Origin: Ixodes scapularis
Lineage: Eukaryota > Arthropoda > Arachnida > Ixodida > Ixodidae
Assembly: GCF_016920785.2 (NCBI RefSeq)
Contig: NW_024609835.1
Location: 178,867,109-178,931,108 of the forward strand
Direction of reading: 5' to 3'
Length of the DNA stretch: 64,000 nucleotides
How positions within the stretch are numbered: position 1 is the first letter of the stretch; every line of letters begins with the position of its first letter. Of this stretch, positions 26,601 to 41,600 are shown piece after piece. The notes beneath the pieces were generated by a model. The model did not search any database. It saw only the letters and a list, made by a program, of their open reading frames with translations, and was not told the origin of the DNA. The position numbers and the translations under genes were made by a program.

Positions 26601-29600
26601 AGTTGCATTTTTTTTTTTTTTCGGGTACATTGAAAATTATTAATGCAAAAATATTAACTGTTTCATGGAGCGAAGCCGGCATTGTCTTTAATCGTCTGTA
26701 GCAGAGAAACGGCAGTTAAATTCCCATTGGCCAAAAGCACAGCAATGCAGATGCTTTGTCACGGAAGTCGGCGGGGTGCTCAAGGTCAAAGCGGATGCGC
26801 CTCAGAAATAAAATGCAAAGAAAAGCACAGCAACGCAGATGCATCGTCATGGAAGGCGTGGAGCTGGCTGGGTTCGCCGTGCCTGCGCAGTGGGGGAGTT
26901 TGATGTCACCGCCGGAGCGCCGTGTGCAATAGGAAGATGTAGCGCGCTGCCTGTAGGAATGCGATGCATGTCGGAATGCTTCCGCTTTCCTTACGTAAGC
27001 AGTCTTAAATGGCCTCTTTTAATTTTTTTGGGCTTCAGTTGATAAAATGAGGAACAGCATCACGAAGCGCAAGTCTCCCTTCTCCATGATCTACAATGCA
27101 TCGCATGATTTTGTAGCAAGTGCCTGTACATTGATGACCGAGTTTTATCATTTTTTCTACTGCCCTCCAAAAGATTTCCCACTTTGTTTCCTCTCCACTT
27201 TATCTCCTCTTCACTTGGTGTGGCCATTCTTTCATGACTGTACAATTTAGAGATGGCTAACATATAGAGAGACCCTTAATACCTGGGCCATCATACCTTT
27301 TGACATCTTGTCATATCTGTCTGTTTTTTTTTTTTTGTATACAAAGTTCTCATAGCTCTAAATTTTATTTTCAGAGCATAATAATTAGGTGGGAGCCACC
27401 TCCCAAGGAATCGCAGAATGGAATAATTACTGGGTACAAGATTAGGTACAAATTGAAAGGAAGTCGGAGAGGGGACACCTTCACAACTGACGGAAACAGA
27501 AGGCTTTTTGCTCTGTCTGGTAAGCATACTACAGGTATTGCTTAATGTTGTTGCATGCTCTGTCATTGTTCATGTCTCATTCTTGTGCATCACATTTATA
27601 TTTTATGTATTATTTCCTCAAGGATTCGTATTCATTGCAGAGGGGCAACATGATGAGTCAAAGTTATAAACATAAGAAAACATGTATCCAGAAGCAAGAA
27701 TATATTAAAAATTTTTCTTCATTTAAAAAAGGGAAGCATAGAAAGAAGAAAAAAAAATTGGATGTTCCTTGATAAGCCTCTGCCTCCCCACAGCACCAGA
27801 GGAAACAACATGAATATATGTAATATTCGTAATAATGAAGCTAACAACACAAAAAATATGAAGTAGGTGTTAGGTTTCATTAGTTCTACCAGGAATTCAC
27901 TATTAAAGAGGCCCTGACAGGTTATAATCATTTTTTTTTTAATTATACGAAACGATTGGAAATGATGCGTGGACATTCCTCTCAAAATTCGAATCTTGGG
28001 AACTCGGTATTTGTGAAGTAAAAAAACAATTTCCAAAAGCCGAATTTGAAGTTCCTGCACTATCCGCGCTAGTGCAGTGACGTCAAAGGTTGAGTCGTCC
28101 GAGTCATCCTGCAACTCGAATTTCTTTCTCGCCTCCGTGTCGTGTCTGCTGTGTCCCACGATCAACCGCCAGGTGCGTGTTGCCTATCGTTGTGAGCAGA
28201 CTACACTTCACTCTCGAGTTTGAAGTTCTTTCAAGGGTCTTTCGGCGATCTCAAATTTTTTTAAATGGTGTGAGGTTGAAGAGATTGCACAGTGGACTTT
28301 AGTGAACGACGTGAAGGGCCACATCACACTGGTTCTGCGTGAAAGGCCGCCGTGGGGAGTCACAACCAAAACTGAGGTACACAGACACCAAACCTAATTG
28401 TTTTGAATCGTTCAATGATTTCCTTTTCGAAGCGCCTGATTTCCCGACCCACTGACCATCCTCAGTGCTACATGCGTCGAGCACCGTTATGTTTTCCGAT
28501 GGAAGATAAAAAGCCAGGAGGTGACATCGCTCCGGACTTTGATTTTTGGTATTTCGAAAATAAAAGCCGTAGTGTGTTCGCAATTGCATTAAAAAACTTG
28601 TTTAACGAATGACGTTATTAAATACAGTGAACTTCCGTTGATTTGACCTCGACGGGACCTTGAAATATGGTCGAATTATCCGAATGATTGAATTAAAAAA
28701 AGGGCAGAAAAACGGTTGAAATTAAACTTTCTTTTGTGGTCCAAAGGACTCACGGACGGTCTGCTGCTGTCTGCGCTAAAAACACATGTCCAAAACATGC
28801 TCCGGAGAGCAGTGTAACTAAACGTCACGTCCCCAAAAAATCGCGCACAAAAAAAAAAAAAAGAAAGCTTTACGAGTTGATTTTGGCGCTGGGCAGTCAG
28901 TCCGTCGGCGACCGAGAAAAATAGCAAACAAAAAGGAAAAGAAAACCTGCGCTTTCTGGTGCGCAAGATGGACCACACACGATGCTACAGACAAGCACTT
29001 TGGGAGCGCGCGCTGTCTTTGCGCCCGACCACGTGCTATGTTCTCCGCGCTACTCCACGCCAGACTGGTTGTGCTGGCTCGTGCCATTCGCTACAGTCTA
29101 TCTCAACGGCAAAGAGGAGCGGGCGCATATTTGCGCACATTCGGCTTTGCAGCGAAGGGTCCGTGTTTCCCCTTACGTTGGCGGTTTTTCTGCCGTGCTG
29201 CTGCGCAATATGAGCCCGCGCACATTCGCTCAGGACGAATTATCCGATGTGGAGTCTTCCCGAGTTCGAAATATTAAACTTTTCCTCCCATTAAAATGTA
29301 TGGGCGCTTGCTGGGACTTTTGAACGCAATTGAATTAAATGAAAAGTCGAATTAACCGCGATCGAACTAACAAAAGTTTACTGTATTATAGATATGTTGC
29401 ATACAAAGCCTCTAAACTTCATAGTCGATTACATCACAAATAAAAAGAAGCAAGAAGGTGAGGAGTAAAAGAGAAAAGCAACAAAAATAAAAAAAAAATG
29501 TGTGCGCATGTAGGAAATTTTTTTTTCGCATTCTGGTATTTTTCTGCATGTCCATGACTACAATTTGTTTCGTTTTTGACAAGATCAAATATGACCTTTG

Positions 29601-32600
29601 GGGTGTCAGTGTCCCTTAAAGGACAGTCTGAAAGGACTCAGCATCTGTGGTGATGATTTCAGCTCATCTGGGAAATTGTTTCCAGCCCAGAAATGTACAA
29701 GGAATGAAATGTTGTTGTGATAGAACTTAGAATGCCAAACTTCTGATGACAATAAAGACGACATAAAAGGCATATTAATAATTTGTTGTTTAGAATAGAA
29801 TTATGAAAATGAATTTTATGGAAAGAACAAAACATTCATCTTTTAATCTGAGGTAAATGTGAAAACAAATAAGGAAAAAGCATTGTTTTCCAGAGCAGGA
29901 ATAAATGTGGCAGTGGTGGAGTAGATTTTATTGAAGTGATGCTAGCAGTGGGGGATACTTTTTCCATTTATTAATTGGGAAAAGTCACTTCTTTCCCACC
30001 TATAGATGTAATTACTCTTACTACTACTGGGTAACGAGAAAACATAGTGGAAGCTTGCTGTGGGTGTCATGTTCTGTTTCTTTCATGCTGCAGGTCTTGA
30101 AAAAGGGGCGCAGTACAGCGTCAAGATTGCGGCCCTCTCGGTAAACGGCACGGGTCCGGCCACGGACTGGATGACTGTGGAGACCTACCAGAATGACCTG
30201 GATGGTGAGGCTCAAATAATGCTCGTTCCTCCCGGCCTTTGAGATTTGCTGACTACATTCTGTAGACAGTCCTTTCCATCTTTGCACGGTTTTTCTGTGG
30301 CAACCAAGAATTGAAAAGCCATGTTCTTGGACCAGGTATCTACAGTGGGATTTTCTGGTTCTTACTGCTGTATGTTCTGGTGCATCCTACCACTACAGGA
30401 TGTACAGAGCAGTACAGGGTGTATATCTTAAATCAATAAAAGCTTTTTAAAAAGAAAAGGTGCCCTTTACTTGGCTACCTTCTTCACCGTATATTTATCG
30501 GGCTCGGTGGACATTTTGCACAGAAGTAACCATCATATGTTTTTATAACCTTCAAATTACTAGTACATAGTTTTATGGATCATGGTGGAATTTTAGTTTT
30601 CTAAGAGAGTCGTCATTAGAGACTAAACTGATCGAAAAGACTTGCAAAAAGGCAGCGGGCTTTGAGAAATTCATCAGTCAGCTGTTGCTTGATTTTGAAA
30701 CTGAATACAAGTGCAGCACCTCAAGTACTGCTCACAATAAACCATATAAGAGTGATGTGGCCGTGACGGGCAGCTCGTCGTTATCTCAGCAAAGTACCAC
30801 CTCTGCTCCCACCGACACGCTTCTGAGATAACGAAGCAGATTGTTCAACATTTTAAATATGAAATTCGTAGTGTAGCTTAGATGCAGAAAAAGTTATGTT
30901 CATTTTGTATTTTGTACCAAAATTTTTATTTAATTCTTTATGCTTTGCATGGAGCATAAATGGTCTGCTAGCAATGCACTTTAAGGATGCTAAGAGTGCC
31001 ACACTTTGCAAAACTGACTGAAAAGCCCTACTGTCTCAGGATGCCATAGTTTCCAAACTATAGTCCACACCCGGTGTATAGTCTGCAGGGGGAAATTTTG
31101 GCTGAAAACAATGTATGGCAAATTGCTAGGCAATTATGTTGCATACGTGAAACTTTCTAGCATCACAGACCTTTAGCGATACTTTGAATTTCCAGACTGC
31201 AGACACCTACATTCACGGCGCTCTTCATCAGAGATAGCTTAGCGCGTACCACATATACACTTGATAGAATGAAGCGATACTACCGCTAATCGGGCTGATA
31301 AACATGGCGATCTTCCAGAGCCTTCCATACTCTTGAGCTTCTTTCCTCAGTGCGCACAGTTGGTCGAGCTCTTCCTTGCATACCTCACTCCTTGCCTACC
31401 CCTCTGCTACCAACCAGCATCAAGCTTTGTGGCCACGCTTATCAGGCTTTACTTATCAGGTTCCACAAAATGCTGAACAACTATCCAAAGAATGTTTTAC
31501 ATTAAAGGGAAGTTTTTCCTTTGATAGTCTGCACCTTGTGCCTGATATGTACATAAAATATCCTCATACGACACAACAACACACACCTTGACAAATGCCT
31601 GCATTATTAGCTAACAGGAAAACTTGTATCAAGCATAAATTATCAATAGCATACACTGTCATAAAAACAATTCATTGTGTCTTGTATCAAACAATCAAAC
31701 AAAAAACAAACACACTGCAAGAAACTTCAACATTTAAATTGTATAATAATATCCCAAAAGGTGTCCCACTCCCGAAAGATAACCCACCCCCAATTAATAT
31801 CATCGAAAGGGAGCCTACTCCCAGTAATTGCCGGGTCCTGGCCAATGGTGACCTCGGAAAAAATGGTGTTACTTGGCCATGACGGGAGATAAGTGAACAT
31901 TGCTGACTGGGAAGGACAGTCGTCTTTGATTCATTGCCCCTCCCTGCAGTTACAAGTTTCGCAGGTCACAGAATCTAAAACTAGCATTTTTTCAACTTGT
32001 TTTGATTGCACATCGAAAGTTAGTTTCCGCCTTATTTTCATCCGATTTGCTTTCAATTATGGGTGGGCTATCTCTCAGGATGTTACGGTAGTCCCAAAAA
32101 TATGGTAATTTAACCTTCCTCATACAATCTGTTGGAAATGTGTCAATATGCCTTCCCTTGTACTTGAGGAGCTAAGAAAACGGTATTGCTACTAAGGGTT
32201 CCCTTCCCTGCCGCAGAGTCTCGAGTGCCAGACCAGCCAAGCTCGCTGCGTGCCAAACCGACCTCGACCAGCATCTTTGTCAGCTGGGGTCCTCCCCGGA
32301 ATCTGGACATCATGATTCGGGGCTACACGATTGGATGGGGCATTGGGCTGCCCGATGTTTACACCAAGGTCCTCAATGGGAAGCAGCGTTACTACACCAT
32401 CGAAAACTTGCGTGAGTAACGTTTCATCGCCAGTTCCTTCAAACGGTGCCTGACTGCCCAGTCATTTGAGGTGTTGCAGATGCATTGTCACATCTAAATG
32501 ACATTGCTCTGCAGAAGGTCTGCCATTTTTTACTTTTGACCACAATATTACTATATGGCTAATTAGTTTTTTATATGATATATGTATGCTCTGGCTCGTA

Positions 32601-35600
32601 AATAAAGTGTCGGCATCCCTTTACATTCTTTTACATCAGGGGTTCTCAAACTTTTTGGTCTCACGGAACCCCAGGAATCCTCAAAGACTGCCGCGGAACC
32701 CTCCCCCCCCCCCCTCCATATTTGCCGACCGAGAAGCAACAGATGCACAATTGTAGGCAATTTCGCTTGTGTTGCTTCTCATATATCCCCACCATATCAA
32801 TCGCAATGTCAGTACAAAGTGAGATGAAGGCGCTTTACATGGTCCTGCCGCGCAGCCTGCGGCATGGGGGGGGGGGGGGGTCGCAATTTGGGTATTCGCG
32901 GAACCTATGCTCATGGAACCCCTGTGTTCCCCGGAACCCAGTTTGAGAACCCCTGCATTACCTGATAGTCATTGATTTTTGCATCAACCTCAAGGAATTC
33001 ATTTAAACATATAATCTTGGAACGAGCAGCTTGAATGCCTGAAACCAAGGAACAAGAATGTGACGACACAAACACAGGCCTGTGTATGTGTCATCTCTTT
33101 TTTGTTCCTTGGTCTCGGGTTTTCAATATGTTGAAAGTTCACCAGCTCACCTGCATGTTCTTTGTCAAATTTCTAACATTATTGACTTTCAACGAGAAAT
33201 AACATAGGAAAATATATGACCTGTTACTCTGGTATTTATCTTGGAGGACATAATCATAACTCTGCTGTACTCTGCAAACTCGGATGTCTTTGTTCGGATG
33301 CGAGTGTCGCAGAGGCAGACATTATGTAAAATTTCTCTTCGGCATTGTTGTGCACCAGCTGAGAATGTCTCGTTTGTCACGCTTACCTTGCTTCCTCTCA
33401 ATTTCAGAGCCTTCAAATGAGTATGTCATCAGCGTGCGGGCATTCAATCAAATTGGTGATGGCCAGCCAATCTATGAAACTGTCAAGACAACGATTGAAT
33501 CAAGTGAGTGCGAAGACAGTTCGCTTACCCATAAGTGGGAGCTGCAACCCAAGTGTGGAAAATTACCCTTAATTTTGAAATTTGTGCAGATGTTTGGAGA
33601 AAAATAGCTCAGTTTGCTTTACTCAAATTAGGAAGCCAATATTTTTCTCTTCGGCACTCACTCAGAAACGTGCATCCTCCCCAGTTGTGACTGTGATCTA
33701 ATGCAAGTTCGTTCGTTGTCTGAAGTTCCTACATGAAATTTAGCTAGTGCTATTGCCCTCTAAGTTTCAGGGGGCTGTACATTCTAGAATATACAGTGAC
33801 ACCGTATTATTAGTGCGGAGGTTGCTGAAGATATCGCCACGACTCAATTGGGATTATCAGAGGAATCTCAGCCAGGATGGCTGAGATTTCTATGACTTGG
33901 GGAGTGGGAGTTGGCGATGTTATGCATGTGTACGGTACAGTATAGACCACTTACAATGTAACCGCTTATAGTGCAGGACCGGGTATAACGCGGCTTTTTT
34001 AAACCACCGGTTCACCTCCCATAGAACTTCATGTAATTACATACCGCTTAAAATGCAGGCGCGCGAAGGGAAATACCGGTTATAGTGCGGTTTCTAAAAC
34101 AGCCCGCCGAGCCGACTGCGCCGACCGACGCAGCGAGCAAGCTTCCCTGTGCGGCACTAGATGACCAAGATAACGGCGCGAGCCGCAAGCGGCACTCGCG
34201 GGGCAAGTAGGTTGCTTGAAGGAGCGGGGAGAAGAGGAAGAAAGAAGCTTCAGTTGCCATAGCGACAGAGGGACGCACGCATGTGTCGTTCACGTGCGTG
34301 CGTCCCTCCGCGGCGTAGGAAACAACCGCAACGGCAGACCAATCGCAGGTCGAGGAGAAGTGTTCGCGCGCGTTGCATGCTGGTCGCGGGGCAGCTTCTT
34401 GCTTCTTCTATCCGGAAACATGACATTGGTTGTGATCGTCGACGTAGACGGCGTGGTGGATCTCATTGGATCTCTTCGTTCCGCGTAACAGCGCTATCCT
34501 TGAATGTGAATTTTCGTTGTGTGTTGCTATGATAACCCAGCACATATGTACCAGAAGGGAAGATCCACATACTCGTGCGGCGATGTCGTGGCGGCACTCT
34601 CAAGACTGCAGAAACGCCCGTGTCGTCGTGTTTTGTTTACTTTGACCACAGTGGTGCTTTCTAAGCATTTGTGTTTTCGAACATCGCCCGGATTTTTTAT
34701 TTGGAGCATTTCATGCCTGTGCTCAAGTTGAAGGTATTACTGGCGCGTACCATAGAAAGGATGCGAATTTTCACGCGTTTTCATCACCGGAGAAAAGTCA
34801 TTGGGGGTAGCAATCCTGAACGCTCGCAACGTCCGTCCGCAACCCGCGGCGCCGCTAGAAGGCTGCGCCAGGCAAAAGTCGCTCATTTCTTTCAAAATGT
34901 GTGACACACTTGAGAGAGAAGTGTACTAGCAGTACTAGTCTGGTGAAATAAAGACTTTCCTCAAACTAAGCTTTATTTTTCATCTAACATAAAAAAAAAA
35001 TTGATTTACAAAGGTAAGTTGTCTCATGGCATGTATTTTGGCCTGAAAAATTGATGTTTTGGTTATAGCGCGGTACCGCTTATAGTGCTGATTTTCGCGA
35101 CTCCCGCGACATACGTTGTATGCGGTCTACACTGTATAGGGTCGGCTGCATGTAAAGGAAGGGGGGGGGGCTTCCCTTTTTTTACACCACTAATGGTGTG
35201 TATAAAACCACACCACTCTTATTTCTGACGATTAAAGTCAGAATTATTTCTACTAAAGATGTCACAGCGAGCGTCTGACCAATCGTGGAAGGTCGACCGC
35301 AGCTACGCTGTTTGTACGCGCACGTTGCCAACAGCTTCATGTTCAAAAAGAAATTTTTCTTAGTGTTGTTTATGGTAGAAAATAGGAATAGTCAGGGGAA
35401 TCTAATCAATTGTGAACAACGAAACTGGGGTCGTTTCTGTCCCTCTCCCCATAGCTCCTGAGCCGTTGCTGCCCATGCTGCCCCCTGTGGGGCTGAAGGC
35501 CATCGTGCTGTCGCCAACGACGGTGGTGCTGTTCTGGAGCGACAGCACGCTGTCGAGCAGCCAGGTGATCACAGACAGCCGGTTGTACACAGTGCGCTAC

Positions 35601-38600
35601 AAGAGCCAGGGCTCGCCGAAGTACAAGTACTTCAACTCGACCAACCTGAACTGCATGATCGACGACCTGCGGCCCAACACCCAGTACGAGTTTGCCGTCA
35701 AGGTGGTCAAGGGCCGCAGGGAGAGCACCTACAGCATGGACGTGCTCAACACCACCCAGGAGAGCGGTCGGTCACCTGTTCTCTTTCTTACACCACACTG
35801 CAAACAGACTACAGCTAAAAAAAAATGCAGGAGGAAAAAGATTGAAATGTACTCCCTTTCTGTCTCAATTAAGCAATGCATGTTCTTTTACCGATAGCCT
35901 AGGAACTTCTCCCAGTCTCCGCTTTGGTGCCGTGGAGCAGTACAGAAGCCTACAGACCTTGTAAACAATAATGCACATAGTAATAGGGAGCATCTGCCAC
36001 GCAGTAGTTATGCATAAATGAAGGGCTCAGATCTTCTAAAATACCGTATTTATTCGAATATAAGGCGGTCACGATTATAAGGCGAGGGGGCAGTTGGAGG
36101 ACCCAAGAAAAAGAAAAAAAAATCGTCATATTGCTATACTGAGCTTCGAATATAAGGCGGGGTATGACTTCGGGACTACGGATTTTGGAAAAAAACCTCG
36201 CCTTATATTCAAATAAATACGGTAGTGCTTAAACTAGAAGAACACTTTACTTAGGGGCAGGGATGGTGGAGGAAATTTAGGAGCTCGGTGAATTCCTCGA
36301 GGGTGCTCTGAGGAATGCCCGGATTTCTCAAAGCACCCTCAGGGGTCCCTCAGCTCCCAAATTTCTTTTGCTGTCTCTGCACCTGACTGAAATGCTCTTC
36401 CAGTTTAAGCATCATTTTAGAGGATCTCAGCCATCGAGTGCTGCATAGCGAAGTGCCAGACACCTCCTACTATGTACATTATTGTTTACAAGGTCTGTTG
36501 GCTTTTGCACCGTTTTACTGGATCAGTGCTGACGCTGGGAGGGTTTCCTCGGCTATCATTTGAGAGAAATGGGTGTCCTTCGAGGTTGAAAAGTTTGAGA
36601 ACCCCTGATCTAGTGGATTGCTGTTGACAAAAAAAGTTTAAAGTCACAATACACTAGCAGTTAGAGTTGTGAGAATACCACATCTGTCACTACTGTTGCT
36701 TGAACTTCCAGAAAATGAGTTTGACTGCATGAATTCACGTCAATGGATCTAGCCTCTCTCCAAGCAGTTAATGTGACAGCAGTTGTACATGTCAAATTTC
36801 TACCGCTTTGGATATGTCTCTATGTCACCTTGATTATTGTGCTTTCAAAAGTTGTCCCAATATTCCTAGTTTAACCATCAGTTTTTTACCGCGAAGCTGT
36901 TATGTGCTAGGATCTGGGAAAAAAAACAACCGCATCTCCACGTGGTGACTGATGTTGATTGGGGCGAAGCTCTGGTCGGTGCTTGTCTGCGCAGACGCTG
37001 AGCCGCAGCATGCTGAGCCTTTCGTTTGTTTTCATCCATGTCACGCTGCGGTCAAATGCTCAAATGCGTATATAACCACGTTCCGTACCACACATTCTCT
37101 TTCTGACATGGATGAAAACGAATGAAAGGCTCGGCATGCTGCGGCTCACCGTCTACGCAGACAAGCACTACCAGAGCTTAGCCCCAATCAACATCATTCA
37201 CCACGTGGAGATGCTTTTTTTTTTTTTTTTTCCCTACACGAGCACGGGAGCACGTGCTCACGTGCTCGTGAGCACGTGAGCTTATGAGCAGGAGCACGTG
37301 CACCTGACGGAGGACGGACATACGGACATGGCTAGCACCTAAGGAACTTCGCCCCTAAAAAATGTGTCCGCAGATATTGACAGAAAACTCCCCATTGGTC
37401 GTGACAAGTATGAATAAATAAAAATAAAAAGGGGGCAACCTGCGTGAGTCAGCCTTCCTTGGCATTATTAGACAGTAAGTCGATCCTGATCCCTTACCAT
37501 ATCTATGCATCGTCCTCAAGGTCGTGCTAGGCGTCACCCTCCAGGCATCGTCCTCAAGGTCGCCCTAGTTGTTGTTTTTGAAGTCATCCGAGAGGTCATC
37601 CTAGGCGTCGTCCTCTAGGTGCCGTCCTCGAGGTCGTCTTAAAAGTCGTCCTTGAGGTCGTCCGAGAGGTCATCCTAGGCGTCGTCCTCTAGGCGTCGTC
37701 CTCGAAATCGTCCTAGGCGTTGCCCTGAAGGTCGTCTTTGAAGTCGCGTTTTAGGTCGTCTTAGGCATCGTCCTCAAGGTCGCCCTAGAAGTCGTCCTTG
37801 AGGTCGCCCTAGAAGTCATCCTTGAGGTCGTCCGAGAGGTCATCCTAGGCGTCGTCCTCTAGGCGCCGTCCTCGAGGTCGTCCTAGACGTCTTCCTAGAC
37901 GTCGTCCTCTAGGCGTAATCCTAGATGTCGTCCTCTAGGCATTGTCCTAGACGTCGTAAAAGTAACAGCTTTGCTGGTCCTCCATCTTCATGGGAAGTGG
38001 AAGGGCTCTACAATTTTTTTGTTTTTGTTTTGGCTGGTGTTGTAGAAAACTTGGAGGACTACCAAGTGAATATTCACTTGAATTGGAGCTTAATTCGTTT
38101 TAAGTTGAAACAACCTGACATGATGTTTCCGGCTTGCAATGCTGACCACACTTGGTCGTTGGTTGCAGCACCCTCTTCTCCTCCAAGGGATCTGACAATT
38201 GTGCCCAGCGATGACTCTCCAATGATGATCAACCTTCACTGGCAACCTCCCAAGCAGCAGAATGGAATGATCACTGGTAAGTTGTGCAGCACATCCTTTT
38301 ACAGTGAAGCTGTATACCTCTACCAGCCAAGGAAATTTCCGTGTCGTTGGCGTTGTAAGCAAAAGCTCCCGGCAAACAATTGAAGGCAAAAGAGCTTATC
38401 TCCTTTGAAATCAGGCATGCAGCATACAGCTCAGTTTCCGTTTCAATGAAGAAAACCGCAAAACAAGCATCAAAATCACTTGATGGATGATAAGGCGCGT
38501 CTGAATAATAGGAACACCCTTGCACGCGTTCTGGTAAAGATTAGGCTTGCAGCTGTTTTGAAAGGGGTTGACGTCATTCGAAGCCCTCGTGTGAAGTGCA

Positions 38601-41600
38601 AACCGCATAATGGATGATAACGGCAGCTGCGAACAATCTGAAGCACGTTCCTTCTCCCCGCTTCGTGTCGGCGTTCTCATGGAAAAAAAAGACTTCAGAA
38701 GATTGAAGCGAAAAGTACAAACACCACACATACAACATACAGCACAACATTCGTTTCAATAAATAAAAAGCACAAAACAAGCATCCTAACAGTATAGTGA
38801 ATGATAAGGAGCTCCTGAAAGCAATGCGAAGCATGTAGCACTCACCGCATGTTTTGGTGAAGATTACTGTTGCCCAAGCTGCCGCTGCAACGGCAGCTTG
38901 CGACATGGGGTGTGATGTCACTAGCCTTTCATATATAAAAGAAGAACCCGCCTATACGTCGTTTCACCTTACGTTCAGACGCAGTGGATGCTACGAGCTG
39001 TCTTAGCCAATCCTGTTCTGTGGACGTGGCCCGTGATACGCTTTCCGCGTGTCGCTCTATGGTCTTGTGACACTCACACGGCCTCTGATTGGCTCCGATG
39101 GCTCGTAACATCCGCTGCGCTTAAACGTAAGATGAAACGGAGTATAGCAACTGATTTCATTGTTGCTGCAGCACCGCAATGAACAGTCCATGCATAGTTA
39201 GGACTCCTTAGGAGCGGCGTGAATACTAGGAGCGGCAAAGGGAAAAGAAACGGCAATACGACCAGTGGGGGCGTGCTGCGACCAGCGACGGCATTTGGTA
39301 TAGTGCAGTAGGCAATTGCTGCAGGTGATACGACATCTTCGCTGACCAACCACTTTCACAGCGTGGAATTGGAGCCCCAACTTTTTTTTAGTTCTTTGTG
39401 GCCTGACGGCGGCTTTGACATTTGCAGTTTTCACATTTATTTGCGCTATGTTTTGAAGGGGGAGCATGCAGCTACGGGTTTCCTCCCATCAAAAATGTTA
39501 GTTTCATGGAATAGTTATATACAGTGCTCTTCTAGATGACCATGGGCCATCATTAGCATTGTTGGCGTTATATCATAGTCTTTTTATACTACCCACTATA
39601 TTTTCTGACAAGAAAGGTAAAATTAGAGCACAGTTAAATGTACTGGGCAGTAGACTATTCAATCTCAGTATGCATCTTTTACAAACACCAGATCGTCTTA
39701 CCTGTTTCTGCACTATCAACATTGTACTGCCACAAACTACCGATCGTCCGCCCATTCCACAATAAGCACCCACCTCTCAATTTGTAACATTCGGAAAGTA
39801 CACAAAGGATGTATCTTTGCATACAGTACAGCCCACCTATAACGAACGCCACGGGAGTCTAAAATCAGTTTGCTATATGTGGACGTGGACTTAAAAAAAG
39901 AAAAAAAAGAAAATCGATCAGCTGCTGTAGCATGAGACCTTAATGCACTCCAAAGTAGCCGTCGACCCTTGACTGTACGCAGCGTTTGAGAGATGCCTTC
40001 AGCCTTCACGATTACCTGCTGAATTTCGTCAAAGTGCAGGAAAAGGCTTTGTCCGAGTCCGGACCCACTTGGCACTAGCAAAGTACTCTCGGAGGGTATC
40101 CACCGGGGAGAGGGTCATTCCGGCGGACACTGGCTCTTTCACGTAGTCTTCGTCATCCTCATCGCTTTCGGTAGCTGCCTCCGCGTCCTGGTAGTTTGAA
40201 ATACGACATCATTCACAAAATCCAGGGACAGTCAAGGTCGGCAGCGATAGATTCAGTCGGGGAGAGTTCCATACTCCTTGTGCGTGGTGGGAGGTCCGTG
40301 TCTTGCCGAGAGAAACTTTCGCGTAGGTTTGTAGCCAGAGAGAGAAACACGCGAGGTGACGTCAAGTTCGGAAGATGCAGTGAGCGATTTGACAGGAGTC
40401 TGTGGACAGCGAGGAGCAGAAGAGGAATGTGGTCGCGGATGTGCCGAGACGTGCCCACATCGCAAGACTAGGGGACTAAGTAATGTAGCAAGATCGACAA
40501 GATTGAAAGCGTTCCAACCCACCATCTTGCCTACATTGTAGTCAAGATGGTGGGCCCGAGCCCGAAAGACAGGAAAACGTGGAACGGAAACTCGGAGAAC
40601 TCGAAAACTCGAAATGCCCTGCATGGCGTGCGCAGCAGTGCGCGTCATGCATACTGTGGACAAGGCAAATTTGCCGAGTAGCGCAATTTTCTCTCGATCG
40701 AATGAAATGTTTCGGGCACTTTAGTTGCATTATCGGTATGCGGCTACTTGTTTTTGTCCGTAGTTTTTAGAAATATATCGTAAATAGCTTTTTCTGCATT
40801 TAATCTGAGTCCCTTTTTGTAGCTTCTTTTTCTCTGTATTCGTGGCGGGCCTCCCAAAGTTTTTTTTGTTAAAGGCGGGCTCATATCGCGTTGCAGGTAC
40901 ACTAAAGGTGACGAAAAATTGCAATCCGCTCGTTATATCTGTTATTTCGCTATTTCTGTATTTGTTATAAGTGGGCTGTGCTGTATTGTTGACCATCCCC
41001 CAGTTTTACATGATTATCTCTAAATATTAGTGGACAATTGCTCAGGATTTTATGGTAGTAGCTTGTAAATTCATTCAGAAAGAGGGATGAACTTTTGTTT
41101 CCTAGAAAAACAAGGTTAATTCTGCAGACCATAGGCTAGCTGCAAAGAGAGCTGCAATTTCTCAATATTATGCTTTCTCGAAGTGTTAAGGTACGCTCTC
41201 ATTAATTCAAACTCCAGGAAGCCACGAATTTTGTTTGAATTATCGGAAGTTTGAATTATCAGAAATTCATCTAAATATGATGCAAGATAAAATTATGATT
41301 TGCTCTATGAATGGCTACACATGCGTACAAAGCAGATGTTTGATGATTTCTTCTGCATAAGCCTACTGATCATAAGCTTGTTACCACACAAGGGACATTT
41401 GTGAAATGTATGACGTAAGTTTATCTATCCCTCAAAAATGTTGTTTACCGTGGACTGTTTAGACAGCGCATGACAACTCAAGACAAAATAAAGTTTGTTC
41501 ATCAGACCAATAAGTTGTCTAATATATGAACTGGGGGCACAGGAGTAATGAAAAGGGACACCGCGTGGCTGTTTTTATAGCAACTTGTACGGACGCTGTG

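Noticed and set aside
37355..37965. CRISPR-like regular repeats
   Set aside because: Units are diverged, contiguous and lack unique spacers; the genome is eukaryotic. It is a minisatellite.
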